Notes: a model not told the origin generated them from the letters alone. A stretch of 36,541 nt of DNA from Prochlorococcus sp. scB241_528N17 (GCA_000634735.1 JFLG01000085.1:1-36541); one strand, 5' to 3'. Counted from the first letter of the stretch, positions 9,349 to 17,829 are shown. A program made the numbers and translations.

Positions 9349-9420
9349 GGGCGATTAGCTCAGTGGTAGAGCACTACCTCGACACGGTAGTGGCCACTGG
9401 TTCGAATCCAGTATCGCCCA
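9349..9420 (+). tRNA. tRNA-Val (anticodon GAC), no encoded CCA
   Basis: A full cloverleaf can be drawn. The acceptor GGGCGAT (9349-9355) pairs with ATCGCCC (9413-9419). The D-stem is GCTC/GAGC. The anticodon stem is CTACC/GGTAG with loop TCGACAC (9379-9385). The T-arm is ACTGG-TTCGAAT-CCAGT, and discriminator A is at 9420. The anticodon GAC is at 9381-9383. A35, C36 and A73 match valine identity elements. The 3' CCA is not in the DNA. The base at position 33 is C (9380), where nearly all tRNAs have U. Confidence 0.97.
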
Positions 9421-9488
9421 TTAAAACTTTTGACGAATTAGGTTAGATCCACAGAAAATAATTTCATTTTTTTAGATTATTCATAAAG

Positions 9489-10106
9489 ATGAAACTTAAT
9501 CAAATAATTAATCTTCACAAGGGGCTCACTGCATTTGTTGTGATAGGTCTCATGATTTTTTTTGATAATTTTACAATCGCTCCCTACGTTTATTTAGCTC
9601 TGCACGGTACTTATGGATTACTTTGGCTTTTAAAAGAAAAGATATTCCCAGATCCATATTTTAAAGAAAAAATCAATTTTTTAACTTCAGTTACTGGTTT
9701 TATTTTCCTTGGAAGTTACTGGGTAGCTCCCTACATTCTTATCTCATCTCAGAAATCTGTTCCAAACATTGTAATAGCTGCTTCTGTATCTATAAATATA
9801 ATTGGTGTGTTTTTACACTTTGCTAGTGACGCCCAAAAATATTTTTCTCTTAAATTAAAAAAAGATCTTATTAAAGAAGGATTTTTCGAAAATATAAGGA
9901 ATACAAATTATCTAGGAGAAATACTAATTTATCTATCATTCGCCATCCTCTCAATGAGTTTCGTTCCATTAGCAATTCTTGCAATATTTTTCTCTATAGT
10001 TTTTCTCCCAAGAATGATAAAAAAAGATAAATCACTCTCAAAATATGATTCATTCGAAGAATACAAAAAGAAAAGTGGTCTTATTTTGCCTAAATTAAAT
10101 GCTTGA
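9489..10106 (+). CDS. Integral membrane protein of the isoprenylcysteine methyltransferase / DUF1295 type
   Basis: A 205-residue, multi-pass protein with about five hydrophobic helices. The C-terminal signature is IRNTNYLGEILIYLSFAI followed by a short loop, FLPRMIKKDKSLSKYDSF and EEYKKKSGLILPKL. This matches the C-terminal pattern of ICMT/DUF1295 (steroid 5-alpha reductase-like) methyltransferases and reductases, where RxPxYxGE and Exx(Y/F) bind the cofactor. Here the usual His in RHPNYLGE is Thr. The substrate is unknown; small lipids or quinones are possible. It overlaps the next gene by 8 bp (10099-10106), so the two are translationally coupled. Confidence 0.8.
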   Translation: MKLNQIINLHKGLTAFVVIGLMIFFDNFTIAPYVYLALHGTYGLLWLLKEKIFPDPYFKEKINFLTSVTGFIFLGSYWVAPYILISSQKSVPNIVIAASVSINIIGVFLHFASDAQKYFSLKLKKDLIKEGFFENIRNTNYLGEILIYLSFAILSMSFVPLAILAIFFSIVFLPRMIKKDKSLSKYDSFEEYKKKSGLILPKLNA

Positions 10107-10650
10107 TAACAACTTACCAAGTTGGAGACAAGATTTAAAATCTTCTAGAAAAAAAGAGGGGAAGTTACCCTCTAATAGATGGATACAGCTTGCAACAGTT
10201 GGCGAAGAAAATGAGCCAAGATTAAGGACAGTTGTTTTTAGAGGATGGCATAAAGATAGTTCAATGATAATTTTTACAGATAGAAGAAGTAAAAAAATTG
10301 GGCATTTAAAATCCAACCCTAATGCAGAAATATTATGGTTCTTTTTCAAATCCAAATCACAATATAGATTTAAAGGAAAAATGAGTGAATTAATTGATAA
10401 CAAAAATTATTGGGATTCATTATCAGAAAAATCAAAATCTTCTTGGTTTTGGGGGTCACCTGGAGAGAAAATAAACCCAAAAGTCCAATCTACTCATGAA
10501 ATATTATCCAATCTACCCAAGTCAGAAAATTTTGTGGTTCTAAATTTTGAAATTGATTCAGTAGATCTTCTTAAATTAGAACAGCCTGTTCATAAACGCT
10601 ATCTTTGGGAAAAGGTTAAGAAATGGGAAAAAGTTGAAATTAATCCTTAA
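10099..10650 (+). CDS. Pyridoxamine 5'-phosphate oxidase-like FMN-binding protein (Alr4036 type)
   Basis: The 183-residue protein has WIQLATVGEENEPRLRTVVF, IIFTDRRSKKIGHL and AEILWFFFKSKSQYRFKG. These form the split-barrel FMN-binding core of the Pyridox_oxidase_2/Alr4036 group, common in cyanobacteria. The C-terminal end (HKRYLWEKVKKWEKVEINP) matches the same group. The activity of this subgroup is unproven; FMN-dependent reduction or oxidation of a small molecule is inference. It starts inside the end of the membrane protein gene, in another frame, which suggests coupling with that protein. Confidence 0.87.
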   Translation: MLDNNLPSWRQDLKSSRKKEGKLPSNRWIQLATVGEENEPRLRTVVFRGWHKDSSMIIFTDRRSKKIGHLKSNPNAEILWFFFKSKSQYRFKGKMSELIDNKNYWDSLSEKSKSSWFWGSPGEKINPKVQSTHEILSNLPKSENFVVLNFEIDSVDLLKLEQPVHKRYLWEKVKKWEKVEINP

Positions 10651-10724
10651 ATATTTCTAAATTGTATATTTAGCTTGAAAAACATATAGTGATCAGTCAG
10701 TTTTAAAATAGAAGTATTATTTAT

Positions 10725-10898
10725 ATGAATTTCTCAGAGATTCCAGAAAACCCTTTTATTTTTTTATCTTGGGTGACTGCTATAGGACTTTTTATAAGTC
10801 TTTCAGAAGCAACTATTAAGATAAAAATTGAGAAGAGAAATAGTTATCGAAAAAGGTTAGAACTAATAAATAGTCTTTATCCTAAAAAGTTAGCTTGA
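10725..10898 (+). CDS. Small one-helix membrane protein, SLYP tail
   Basis: A 57-residue open frame. A short polar N-terminus (NFSEIPENPF) leads into one hydrophobic helix (IFLSWVTAIGLFISL). A strongly basic tail follows, ending in RKRLELINSLYPKKLA. The tail resembles that of the small protein at 21421 (KKLESLYPTNKK), so the two may be one family. It ends inside the last codons of the convergent doxX-like gene, overlapping by 9 bp. Its function is unknown. Confidence 0.6.
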   Translation: MNFSEIPENPFIFLSWVTAIGLFISLSEATIKIKIEKRNSYRKRLELINSLYPKKLA

Positions 10899-11441
10899 AG
10901 TATCTGAGAGTATGTTTGCTTGCAGAAATTGAAATAAACCACCTTTACTTGTTTCTTGTTTAACTTCAACTTGCTTGGAAGATTTTAATTTTGTTGAGGT
11001 TATAATTTCCTCTTCGTCTTCTGATTTCAAAATTCTGATAATGACTTCATCTAAGGAGAAATTACCTGGGCCTATTAGTGCAATTGAAGTTGCTGAAGCG
11101 AAATATAAAAGTAAAAGCTCTAGTAAGAAAATGTTAAAACCTGAAGTAACAAGTGCATGGTATATAGCCACAGAAATTGTTCCAACAATTGCCAAAGCTC
11201 CGAATCTTGTAGCTAAGCCGATAATTAGTAACCAACTACCCCCTATTTCTGAGAATGCCGCTATGTATGATAAAAAAATTGGGAACGGGAGATGTAAAGG
11301 TCTGACAAAAGCATCAGCGAAATTTTCTATATTTGCTAATTTCTCATAACCGTGATGAATAAGAACAGTTCCAGTTATAACCCTAAGAATTAATAAAGCA
11401 GTATCTTTGCTAAACGACTTGGTAAGAATTGTTGAAAGCAC
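10890..11441 (-). CDS. DoxX-family membrane protein
   Basis: A 183-residue protein with four hydrophobic helices. The family opening is ILRVITGTVLIHHGYEKLAN, followed by FPIFLSYIAAFSEIGGSWLL, a third helix (GLATRFGALAIVGTISVAIY) and LLELLLLYFASATSIALIGPG. These are the DoxX/DoxD core blocks, including the conserved HGYEKL and E.GG motifs. DoxX proteins are linked to thiosulfate:quinone oxidation or to redox stress in other bacteria; the role here is unknown. A polar, Lys/Glu-rich C-terminal tail of about 50 residues goes beyond the core. It is convergent with the small gene at 10725. Confidence 0.88.
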   Translation of the reverse strand: MLSTILTKSFSKDTALLILRVITGTVLIHHGYEKLANIENFADAFVRPLHLPFPIFLSYIAAFSEIGGSWLLIIGLATRFGALAIVGTISVAIYHALVTSGFNIFLLELLLLYFASATSIALIGPGNFSLDEVIIRILKSEDEEEIITSTKLKSSKQVEVKQETSKGGLFQFLQANILSDTSS

Positions 11442-11520
11442 TATAAAAAAATTATCCTTAAGTAAAAATAACTAGTCACAATATCCATCGTGGATTAAAC
11501 CGCAAAAGTCGCGCCTAATT

Positions 11521-11534
11521 AAGTATTTATACTT
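11521..11534. promoter_or_regulatory. Palindrome in the gap between the DoxX-like and photolyase-like genes
   Basis: AAGTAT-TT-ATACTT is a perfect 14-bp palindrome in the 136-bp gap upstream of the doxX-like start (11441). The photolyase-like gene ends nearby at 11578. It could be an operator; no regulator can be named. Confidence 0.25.
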
Positions 11535-11577
11535 AGTTCTCTAATGAATTCTTTTCCTGATTAGGAATTCAACTCAG

Positions 11578-12732
11578 TTAAAAATTATTTTTTGAATAAT
11601 TTTCTAATATTCTCTGATTTATTTTCGGAATATTTTCTTTAAATTTGAAAAACCCTTTTTTGGCGAATTTCCAAGCAAATAAATCTTCATCTCTAACAAG
11701 GTTAAAAATTTTTTTATGGTGTAAATTTTTAAACTCAGTTATGAAATCATAATTTTCTCCCACCCCAGGATAAATAATGTCTATTTCGTTGGTATTTTTA
11801 AAAGTATTTTCCAGCGAATAAGGATCAATCTGTTCAACATTATCAAAATCCTCTACAAATTCAGAGACCAAATCTTGTTTAAATTTCAAAACAGATTCAG
11901 ACAATTTAATTTGTCTTTGTTCGTTTTTTAAAAGGATAATAAATACTTTTTTATAGCTTGTAAGTAAATTTTTAATAGTTGCAAGGTGCAGATCATTTTC
12001 AAACATAATCAGATTATCTGATTTAGGATCCATATCATTTTTATAAATCTCATCTTCTAATGGTATTTGATTTGATTCTTCAAGAAAAATTTGTTGATTA
12101 CTGATTTTTTCTGTATTAAATCTATTATTTGAAAATTTTCTGAGGTTTGATGATGAAAAAAGATATTGTTTCCCCTTAGTTTGCAATCCTCCGACCCATC
12201 TCCAGCTAAGAAGATTAGATGCAGCATCACCATCAAAAAGATATTTAAAGAAAAACTTTGCTCCCAATTCCCATGGAAGGCCTAAATTAAATATCCAAGT
12301 ACTCGCAAACCACATTCTTGTATGGTTATGCAAATAGTTGTACTGTTTTAATTCATGGACCCAAGAATTAAAAAAATCTAATTCAGTATTGCCATTAATT
12401 GCATTTTCATATAGCTCATAATCAAAAGCGAGGTTTTTTTCTGAAATAAAATTTCTCCATACTTTAGGCCTATTTTCCATCCACCCTTTCCAGTAAATTC
12501 TCCAAAATATTTCTTCAACAAATTTAGTTGAATTTTTGATTTTGTACTTACTTTTAATATCATAGATCAGGTCATATTCCGATAATATTCTATGAGTAAT
12601 GAAAGGCGATAATTTTGAAACTGAACTTTCGTTATTTGGCCCAAAATCAAAATTTCTTAACTTTGCATAATCATTAATTTTGTATTTCGCAAAATTTTCC
12701 CAGGTATTTTGAGCTTTTAATAAAAATGACAT
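11578..12732 (-). CDS. Photolyase/cryptochrome-related FAD protein with domains in apparently permuted order
   Basis: The N-terminal half carries the FAD-binding fold of photolyases. It has VSKLSPFITHRILSEYDL (about 38-55) and FVEEIFWRIYWKGW (71-84). It also has LHNHTRMWFASTWIFNLGLP (134-153) and LFDGDAASNLLSWRWVGGLQ (165-184). These match the photolyase blocks for FAD and DNA contacts (HNRLRM.VASF, DGDLA.N...WQW). The usual N-terminal antenna domain is absent from the front. Residues 240-375 instead form a strand-helix pattern with NDLHLATIKN, VFIILL, LSESVLKFKQDL and IDIIYPGVGEN. The end is LFAWKFAKKGFFKFKENIPK. This resembles the antenna domain, but placed last. The length (384) is below the usual 450-500. 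Whether it repairs DNA or senses light cannot be told. Confidence 0.8.
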   Translation of the reverse strand: MSFLLKAQNTWENFAKYKINDYAKLRNFDFGPNNESSVSKLSPFITHRILSEYDLIYDIKSKYKIKNSTKFVEEIFWRIYWKGWMENRPKVWRNFISEKNLAFDYELYENAINGNTELDFFNSWVHELKQYNYLHNHTRMWFASTWIFNLGLPWELGAKFFFKYLFDGDAASNLLSWRWVGGLQTKGKQYLFSSSNLRKFSNNRFNTEKISNQQIFLEESNQIPLEDEIYKNDMDPKSDNLIMFENDLHLATIKNLLTSYKKVFIILLKNEQRQIKLSESVLKFKQDLVSEFVEDFDNVEQIDPYSLENTFKNTNEIDIIYPGVGENYDFITEFKNLHHKKIFNLVRDEDLFAWKFAKKGFFKFKENIPKINQRILENYSKNNF

Positions 12733-12916
12733 TTTCTCATAACTTTAAAAAATTTTTTTTTGTATTGATAGAAATCTCAAAACTTTTCCTGCAAATAAAT
12801 CCTTAAGATTCTCTAGTTCACTTTTAAGTAAATATGTTTGATTGAAGTATTTAATTTAAACGCTTGGTAAGTACATCTTATACTCTTAAATCACTCTCTG
12901 CGTAGGAGGATATTTA

Positions 12917-12970
12917 GTGGTCAATTACTTTTTAGATCTAGTTTTAATTTTTAAATCTTTATTTAAATGA
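12917..12970 (+). other. Possible 17-residue leader or microprotein with perfect Shine-Dalgarno
   Basis: AGGAGG (12904-12909) lies seven bases before a GTG that opens a 17-codon frame encoding a hydrophobic peptide (VNYFLDLVLIFKSLFK after the start). Strong Shine-Dalgarno sites are scarce in this window. It ends 39 bases before the ligase-like gene. It may be a leader peptide, a microprotein or chance. Confidence 0.3.
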
Positions 12971-13009
12971 TTTTTTCTAAAAGATTTTTAAATATTTATC
13001 AAAATTAAT

Positions 13010-13759
13010 ATGAATAATTTATTAGTGAGAGATGTTAAGTATCTAGATGAACAATACAGAATAGGTGAAGGCATAATTTCGGATGATGCATTTAAGCAAC
13101 TTGAAAAGCTCTTTATTCCTGTTGATCCAGAGCCTGACTTCTTTAATCAAAAAAATAATAAACTTTTGCCAAAATTAGCCAAAGAAAACTATAAAGAATT
13201 TTTGAAAAGTTTATTAACAAAAACAAGATTAAGCATTCAACCAAAAATTGATGGCTGTGCTATTGCAATTAGATATATAGATGGCAAGTTTAATAAAGCT
13301 ATTACACAAAAAGGAATTGATGTCTCAAGCAAAATTAAACAAATTAAAAATGTCCCCGATTATATTCCTATCAAACGAGATTTTCAAATTAGAGGTGAAC
13401 TATACGCTACAAACCAAGTTGCCGGCATTTCCAAAAGAATTACAAAAAAATACCTCAATGATAAGAAAAGGATTGGAGAAAGTCTCAGCTTTTGCTGTTT
13501 CCAAATACTTAATGGAAGACTTAATCAATACAAAACCCTTAACTATCTTAAAAAATGTGGCTTCAGCACCCCTGACAGTTACTTCACAAATCATACAAGC
13601 GAAATCCAAATGTATAAAAAAAATTGGTTAGAGAAAAAAATATTTGCGAAATATCCAACTAATGGGATAGTTATAAAAATAAATAGTAGGAAATTACAGT
13701 TACTTAGAGAGAAAAGTTTATCTCAAAATAACGAATGGCAATATGCAATTGAAAAATAA
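13010..13759 (+). CDS. Stand-alone NAD-dependent DNA ligase adenylation-like domain
   Basis: The 249 residues cover only the LigA region Ia plus adenylation domain; there is no OB-fold, zinc finger, HhH or BRCT. Motif I is PKIDGCAIAIRYIDGKF (Lys79, Asp81). Motif III is FQIRGELYA (125-133). Motif IV is TNGIVIKIN (217-225). The end WQYAIEK matches motif V. Key positions differ from E. coli LigA. The Glu two before the nucleophile Lys is Gln77, the motif IV Asp is Asn218, and the region Ia YD pair is FK (SDDAFKQL). It may therefore be altered, dead or aimed at another target. A full LigA is expected elsewhere. It is divergent from the photolyase-like gene. Confidence 0.8.
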   Translation: MNNLLVRDVKYLDEQYRIGEGIISDDAFKQLEKLFIPVDPEPDFFNQKNNKLLPKLAKENYKEFLKSLLTKTRLSIQPKIDGCAIAIRYIDGKFNKAITQKGIDVSSKIKQIKNVPDYIPIKRDFQIRGELYATNQVAGISKRITKKYLNDKKRIGESLSFCCFQILNGRLNQYKTLNYLKKCGFSTPDSYFTNHTSEIQMYKKNWLEKKIFAKYPTNGIVIKINSRKLQLLREKSLSQNNEWQYAIEK

Positions 13760-13867
13760 TAATAAATAGTACCTTCAAAAAGAGCTCACGATACTGACTT
13801 CCATTATTTACAGTGGAAAAGTAATTAAATTTTGGTTAAATTCCAAAGCAATTTGCAGGATTACTAA

Positions 13868-14797
13868 ATGACTGCCACTATTTCTAGACCTAAAATCTCT
13901 AACTGGAAAACATCTAATATCCCAAACCTTACAGGCAAAACAGCGCTAATTACTGGTGCGAATAGTGGTCTTGGATACTACACTGCAAAGGCCTTTGCAG
14001 AAAAAAATGCTCATGTTGTTATAGCTTGTAGATCGCTTGAAAAAGCTAATAAAACTATCAAAAAACTCAAAGGTCTTAATCCTGAAGGATTATTTACACC
14101 TTTAGAATTAGATTTGTCAGATTTAAAAAATATTGTTGAAGTTCAGTCCAAAATTTTTGATAATTTTGAAAATTTGGATTTACTAATCAATAATGCAGGC
14201 ATTATGCATCCGCCTAAAACTTTTAGTGCCCAGGGATATGAAATACAATTTGCAGTTAATCATCTGGCTCACATGCTTTTGACCCTAAAGCTACTTCCAA
14301 TTATTGAAAAAAAAGAAGGATCTAGAATAGTGACGGTTACTTCTGGAGCACAATTTTTTGGCAAAGTTGGTTGGAACAATCTTAAGGCTGAGAACTATTA
14401 CAACAAATGGGAATCTTACTCCAATAGCAAATTGGCAAATGTAATGTTTGCTTTGGAACTAAATGAAAACTTAAAGCACAAAAACATACTTTCTTTAGCT
14501 GCTCACCCAGGAATTGCAAAAACAAATCTCTTTACTGCTCAAAAACCTAACCCTAGTCCACTAGAAATTTTCTCCTTGGAATTATTTAGCCCTATTTTTC
14601 AAACTGCTGAGATGGGTGCTTTACCTCAACTTTTTGCAGCTACTTCACCAGATGCAAAAGGCGGTGACCATTATGGTCCCAGATTTAATTTCAGAGGTCA
14701 TCCAAAACTATCCCCTACTTCTCCTTTCGCTATGAATAAAAAAGAAAGAAAAAATTTATGGGATAAAAGCCTTGAAATAATTAGTAACTTCTTATAA
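13868..14797 (+). CDS. Short-chain dehydrogenase/reductase, retinol dehydrogenase/POR-like
   Basis: The 309-residue protein has a Rossmann nucleotide loop TGANSGLGYYTAKAF (TGxxxGxG) and an NADP-favouring VVIACRSLEKA. The NNAG motif is in LLINNAGIMHPPK. The catalytic Ser is in IVTVTSGAQFF, and YSNSK gives the YxxxK pair. The AAHPGIAKTNLF stretch is typical of the retinol dehydrogenase/protochlorophyllide reductase-like SDRs. True POR has a TYKDSK-type active site and extra Cys residues, which are not seen here, so POR is unlikely. The substrate is unknown. It ends by overlapping the convergent gene by 6 bp. Confidence 0.9.
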   Translation: MTATISRPKISNWKTSNIPNLTGKTALITGANSGLGYYTAKAFAEKNAHVVIACRSLEKANKTIKKLKGLNPEGLFTPLELDLSDLKNIVEVQSKIFDNFENLDLLINNAGIMHPPKTFSAQGYEIQFAVNHLAHMLLTLKLLPIIEKKEGSRIVTVTSGAQFFGKVGWNNLKAENYYNKWESYSNSKLANVMFALELNENLKHKNILSLAAHPGIAKTNLFTAQKPNPSPLEIFSLELFSPIFQTAEMGALPQLFAATSPDAKGGDHYGPRFNFRGHPKLSPTSPFAMNKKERKNLWDKSLEIISNFL

Positions 14798-15058
14798 ATT
14801 TTTCATTTTTACTAACTTTAGAAAATACTTCAAGATATATAATTCACTCTCTGAGAGTTTCATAAATTCTGTTAAGGCATCATAATTTTTTTCATCTATT
14901 TTTTTTGACAATTTAATAAAACTATCGTGGTTTTCATTAACAAAGCGCTCAGCAATCTGAGACGGAGTTAAACCCTGTTCAATTAATTCACCTGGAGCAT
15001 TTTTCTCCCACTTTTCATAAAACCAGGAGAACCAATATTTTGCAGTATTTTCTTCCAT
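14792..15058 (-). CDS. Small acidic protein, paralogue of the one at 25366
   Basis: An 88-residue soluble, helix-rich protein. It shares a spaced pattern with the 108-residue protein at 25366-25692: WFSWFYEKW against WFKWLTREL, then GLTPSQIAERFVNEN against GKNPRDVAEDFISTN. The pattern continues with DEKNYDALTEFMKLSESEL against DEEDKDTLDQFLKLTECEM. No known domain is recognised. The start ATG 15058 lies 53 bp from the murD region start, divergently. The shared (I/V)AE.F...N and L..F.KL.E.E blocks mark a lineage-specific family of unknown role. Confidence 0.75.
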   Translation of the reverse strand: MEENTAKYWFSWFYEKWEKNAPGELIEQGLTPSQIAERFVNENHDSFIKLSKKIDEKNYDALTEFMKLSESELYILKYFLKLVKMKNL

Positions 15059-15158
15059 TAATTAACTTTTCTTTGGCAAATACTATAAATACTGAAGAAA
15101 AATCTCATGATTGAATTACCTCTTAAACAGAATTAATATAAATGCAATTATTAATTTA

Positions 15159-16589
15159 ATGATAGATAATCATTCTAGTAAAAGAAATATTAATCTTGTA
15201 ATTGGATTAGGTAAATCTGGATTTTGGGCTGCCAAGTATTTGAGAAGCATCAATAAGAGAGTAATTGTTTGGGAAAGTAAAGATGGGATAGAATTCTTAG
15301 AAAGAAAAACAGAATTAGAAGAGCTTAATATACTAGTTTCTCTGAATAGAGAATTTGTATTTGAAGAAATTCAACCTTTTGTGAAAGAGATCGAATCTGT
15401 TGTTGTAAGTCCATCAATACCTTATGACCATATAACTATTATTGAATTAAAAAAAAAGGGAATTAAAGTAATTGGAGAAATTAATGTTGCATGGGAATTT
15501 TTAAAAGACACAAATTGGATAGGTATTACTGGCACTAATGGCAAGACTACTGTTACTCATCTATTAAGCCATATACTCTGTGATACTGGATTATATGCTC
15601 CTTTTGCTGGAAATATTGGTACACCTTTATGTAAATATGCTCACTCCAAAAAACATGAAAAAATTGATTGGGTTGTAGCTGAATTAAGCAGTTATCAAAT
15701 AGAAATATCTCCAGAAGTAAAACCTAGTATTGGAATATGGACAACCTTCACAGAAGATCATCTTGAAAGACATAAAACACTTGAAAACTATTTCAACATA
15801 AAAAAAAGCTTGCTAGAAAAATCTGATTTTAGAATTTATAATTATGACGATAAAAACCTACGAAATCACTACAGTTCGCTATCAAGAGGGGTTTGGATAA
15901 CAACTAGTTTCGATAAATCAAATTTTATTCAATGCGATTATTGGATAGATGAACAAGCATACATTGTTGAAAGAGGAAAGAAATTATTCAAACTTGAACA
16001 TTTTTCCTTAAAAGGAATGCATAATCTGCAAAATCTTTTATTGGTAATTGCAGCAGCAAGAAAAGTTGGATTATCTGGCAAGAAGATTAAAGATTCTTTA
16101 TCAAATTACAAACAATTACCCCATAGGATGGAAACAATTTATAAAAATGATGAACTGGAAATAATTAATGATAGTAAAGCTACAAATTTTGACTCATCTA
16201 TTGCAGGAATAAGTTCAATTGAAGGTCAAATAATAATCATTGCTGGGGGTAGATTAAAAGGTAATGAATATAGTGAGTGGATAAAAGTTTTAAAGAAAAA
16301 AGTTAAATGTGTTTTCCTTTTTGGAGAAAGCTCAAAAGTCCTAAAAATGGCACTTATTAATGAAGGATTTAAAAAAAATATTTTTGAATTTTCAGAACTA
16401 AAAGAGCTTTTAAATTTTGTTTTTCATTATTTACAAAATGATAGGGTCGGAACATTATTATTCTCACCTTCATGCTCTAGTTTTGATCAATTTAAAAATT
16501 ATGAAGAGCGTGGAGATTATTTCAAGAAACTAATAAGTGAAAAATTAAAGGTTAATAAATCCATTTTTTGTTCAAGTATCGTTTCGTAA
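15159..16589 (+). CDS. murD: UDP-N-acetylmuramoyl-L-alanine--D-glutamate ligase
   Basis: MurD adds D-glutamate to UDP-MurNAc-L-Ala in cytoplasmic peptidoglycan synthesis. The N-terminal Rossmann loop is [16 protein letters not shown] and the central ATP motif is [12 protein letters not shown] (about 125-136). [11 protein letters not shown] supplies the metal Glu region. [16 protein letters not shown] carries the Mur ligase HLxRH block. The C-terminal domain has [14 protein letters not shown]. Length from ATG 15159 is 476 residues, near the usual 440-470. A TTG frame extension to 15111 exists but adds non-conserved residues, so I prefer the ATG. Confidence 0.96.
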   Translation: MIDNHSSKRNINLVIGLGKSGFWAAKYLRSINKRVIVWESKDGIEFLERKTELEELNILVSLNREFVFEEIQPFVKEIESVVVSPSIPYDHITIIELKKKGIKVIGEINVAWEFLKDTNWIGITGTNGKTTVTHLLSHILCDTGLYAPFAGNIGTPLCKYAHSKKHEKIDWVVAELSSYQIEISPEVKPSIGIWTTFTEDHLERHKTLENYFNIKKSLLEKSDFRIYNYDDKNLRNHYSSLSRGVWITTSFDKSNFIQCDYWIDEQAYIVERGKKLFKLEHFSLKGMHNLQNLLLVIAAARKVGLSGKKIKDSLSNYKQLPHRMETIYKNDELEIINDSKATNFDSSIAGISSIEGQIIIIAGGRLKGNEYSEWIKVLKKKVKCVFLFGESSKVLKMALINEGFKKNIFEFSELKELLNFVFHYLQNDRVGTLLFSPSCSSFDQFKNYEERGDYFKKLISEKLKVNKSIFCSSIVS

Positions 16590-16675
16590 TTTTCAGGTCG
16601 GTCATCACAACCGTTTACCCTCTAGCAAATATTCACTTAATTAGTTAGATTTTGATTATAAATTAACCACTAGCA

Positions 16676-16990
16676 ATGAGTGAATCTAACAATTTACCTC
16701 AAGCAATAAGTCATAAAAAATTAAGTTACTTGATGCTTAAGGCACAAAAAGATTCTCATTTTTCTGATGAATTAGCAGAAATAGAAAGCCCTGAAAAAAG
16801 AGAATTTGAAGAGTTAATCAATAATTGGGAAGCTTCAACTAAGAAGGTAGTTAATGAGTTATCAAAAAGAAAAGAGAATTTACTAAAAGATAAATCACCA
16901 AATTCCTTAATTGCACTTGGTGCTATGGAAGTTCACCTTAATATGGCTTTGCAAGCCTTAAATGCATTTAATAAAGGATTTGATGGGTAA
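16676..16990 (+). CDS. Conserved hypothetical small acidic helical protein
   Basis: A 104-residue protein, highly charged and predicted helical. The blocks LSYLMLKAQKDSHFSDELAE and LINNWEASTKKVVNELSKRK are followed by a C-terminal SLIALGAMEVHLNMALQALN helix. It has no signal peptide or membrane helix. I do not recognise a named family. The composition and clean ATG start argue that it is real. It is convergent with the pirin gene, with a 13-bp gap. Confidence 0.8.
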   Translation: MSESNNLPQAISHKKLSYLMLKAQKDSHFSDELAEIESPEKREFEELINNWEASTKKVVNELSKRKENLLKDKSPNSLIALGAMEVHLNMALQALNAFNKGFDG

Positions 16991-17003
16991 AATAACAGAT
17001 AAA

Positions 17004-17735
17004 TTATAAGGAAGGCATCGAAAATAAGAGAAAATCTAAGTTTTTTTCAGTATCTATAGAAACATCATCATAATAATTAACTTCAAAACCCAAGCCATCT
17101 CCGGATTCGAGAAATATATTTGAATTAGAGTCTTTACTTTTTAATAAAAGATTACCTTCTATTATTTGGATCCAATTATATTTATCGATTTTTAATGGCA
17201 ATTTTTTTTCTTTAATTGGCTTATATTTACAACGCCATAAAGAGATACTTTGATTTAAAGAAAGCTTATTATTTTTAGAATCTTTGTAATTAAAAATAGG
17301 ATTGTCCCACAACTTTTCATTTAATGAAATTTGATCATATCGAGGTTTGATATTTTCTTTTTGAGGGTATATCCAAATCTGGAACAACTTGCAGGTCTCA
17401 TTTTCTTCATTCTTCTCGCTATGAGAGATTCCAGTACCTGCAGACATAACTTGTACTTCATCGTTGTGAATTTTTCCAAGATTGTTTAACGAGTCTCTAT
17501 GAGTTATTGCTCCTTTTGTTACGACAGTAATAATTTCCATATTTGCATGAGAATGTGTATTAAATCCTGCATTAGGAGAAATAATATCTTCGTTTATAAC
17601 TCTAATTTTCCCAAAATTATCCCATTTTGGATCTCTATGCTCTGCGAAAGAAAATGAATGCATTGAATGCAGCCAATCTCTTCTTGATAAAAATCTATCA
17701 TCGGATTTTCTTATTTTAATAATATTAAAAACCAT
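17004..17735 (-). CDS. Pirin-like bicupin protein
   Basis: The 243-residue protein has the pirin N-terminal cupin. SFSFAEHRDPKWDNFGKIRV leads to the metal-binding HSHANMEI (H61, H63) and then AGTGISHSEKNE (H105, E107). This is the three-His, one-Glu iron site of pirins and YhaK/YhhW-type quercetin dioxygenases. LFQIWIYP follows, as in the family. Members act as quercetinases or redox-responsive regulators; the role in this genome is unknown. ATG 17735 is used; a TTG directly before it (17738) adds one residue. Confidence 0.93.
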   Translation of the reverse strand: MVFNIIKIRKSDDRFLSRRDWLHSMHSFSFAEHRDPKWDNFGKIRVINEDIISPNAGFNTHSHANMEIITVVTKGAITHRDSLNNLGKIHNDEVQVMSAGTGISHSEKNEENETCKLFQIWIYPQKENIKPRYDQISLNEKLWDNPIFNYKDSKNNKLSLNQSISLWRCKYKPIKEKKLPLKIDKYNWIQIIEGNLLLKSKDSNSNIFLESGDGLGFEVNYYDDVSIDTEKNLDFLLFSMPSL

Positions 17736-17829
17736 CAAAATTAAATAGAATAAAAAAATTATAAATAATTAGAAAAATATTTGTAAAATTTTTTGATAAA
17801 TTATTCCTAAAAAAAAGCAAATATTAAAT

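Noticed and set aside
13868..14797. Light-dependent protochlorophyllide reductase (por)
   Set aside because: The fold and NNAG motif fit the wider POR/retinol dehydrogenase group, but the active site is YSNSK rather than TYKDSK and the conserved POR Cys are not seen. It is called a general SDR.
15111..15158. N-terminal extension of MurD from TTG
   Set aside because: It adds 16 hydrophobic, non-family residues; ATG 15159 gives a normal MurD length.
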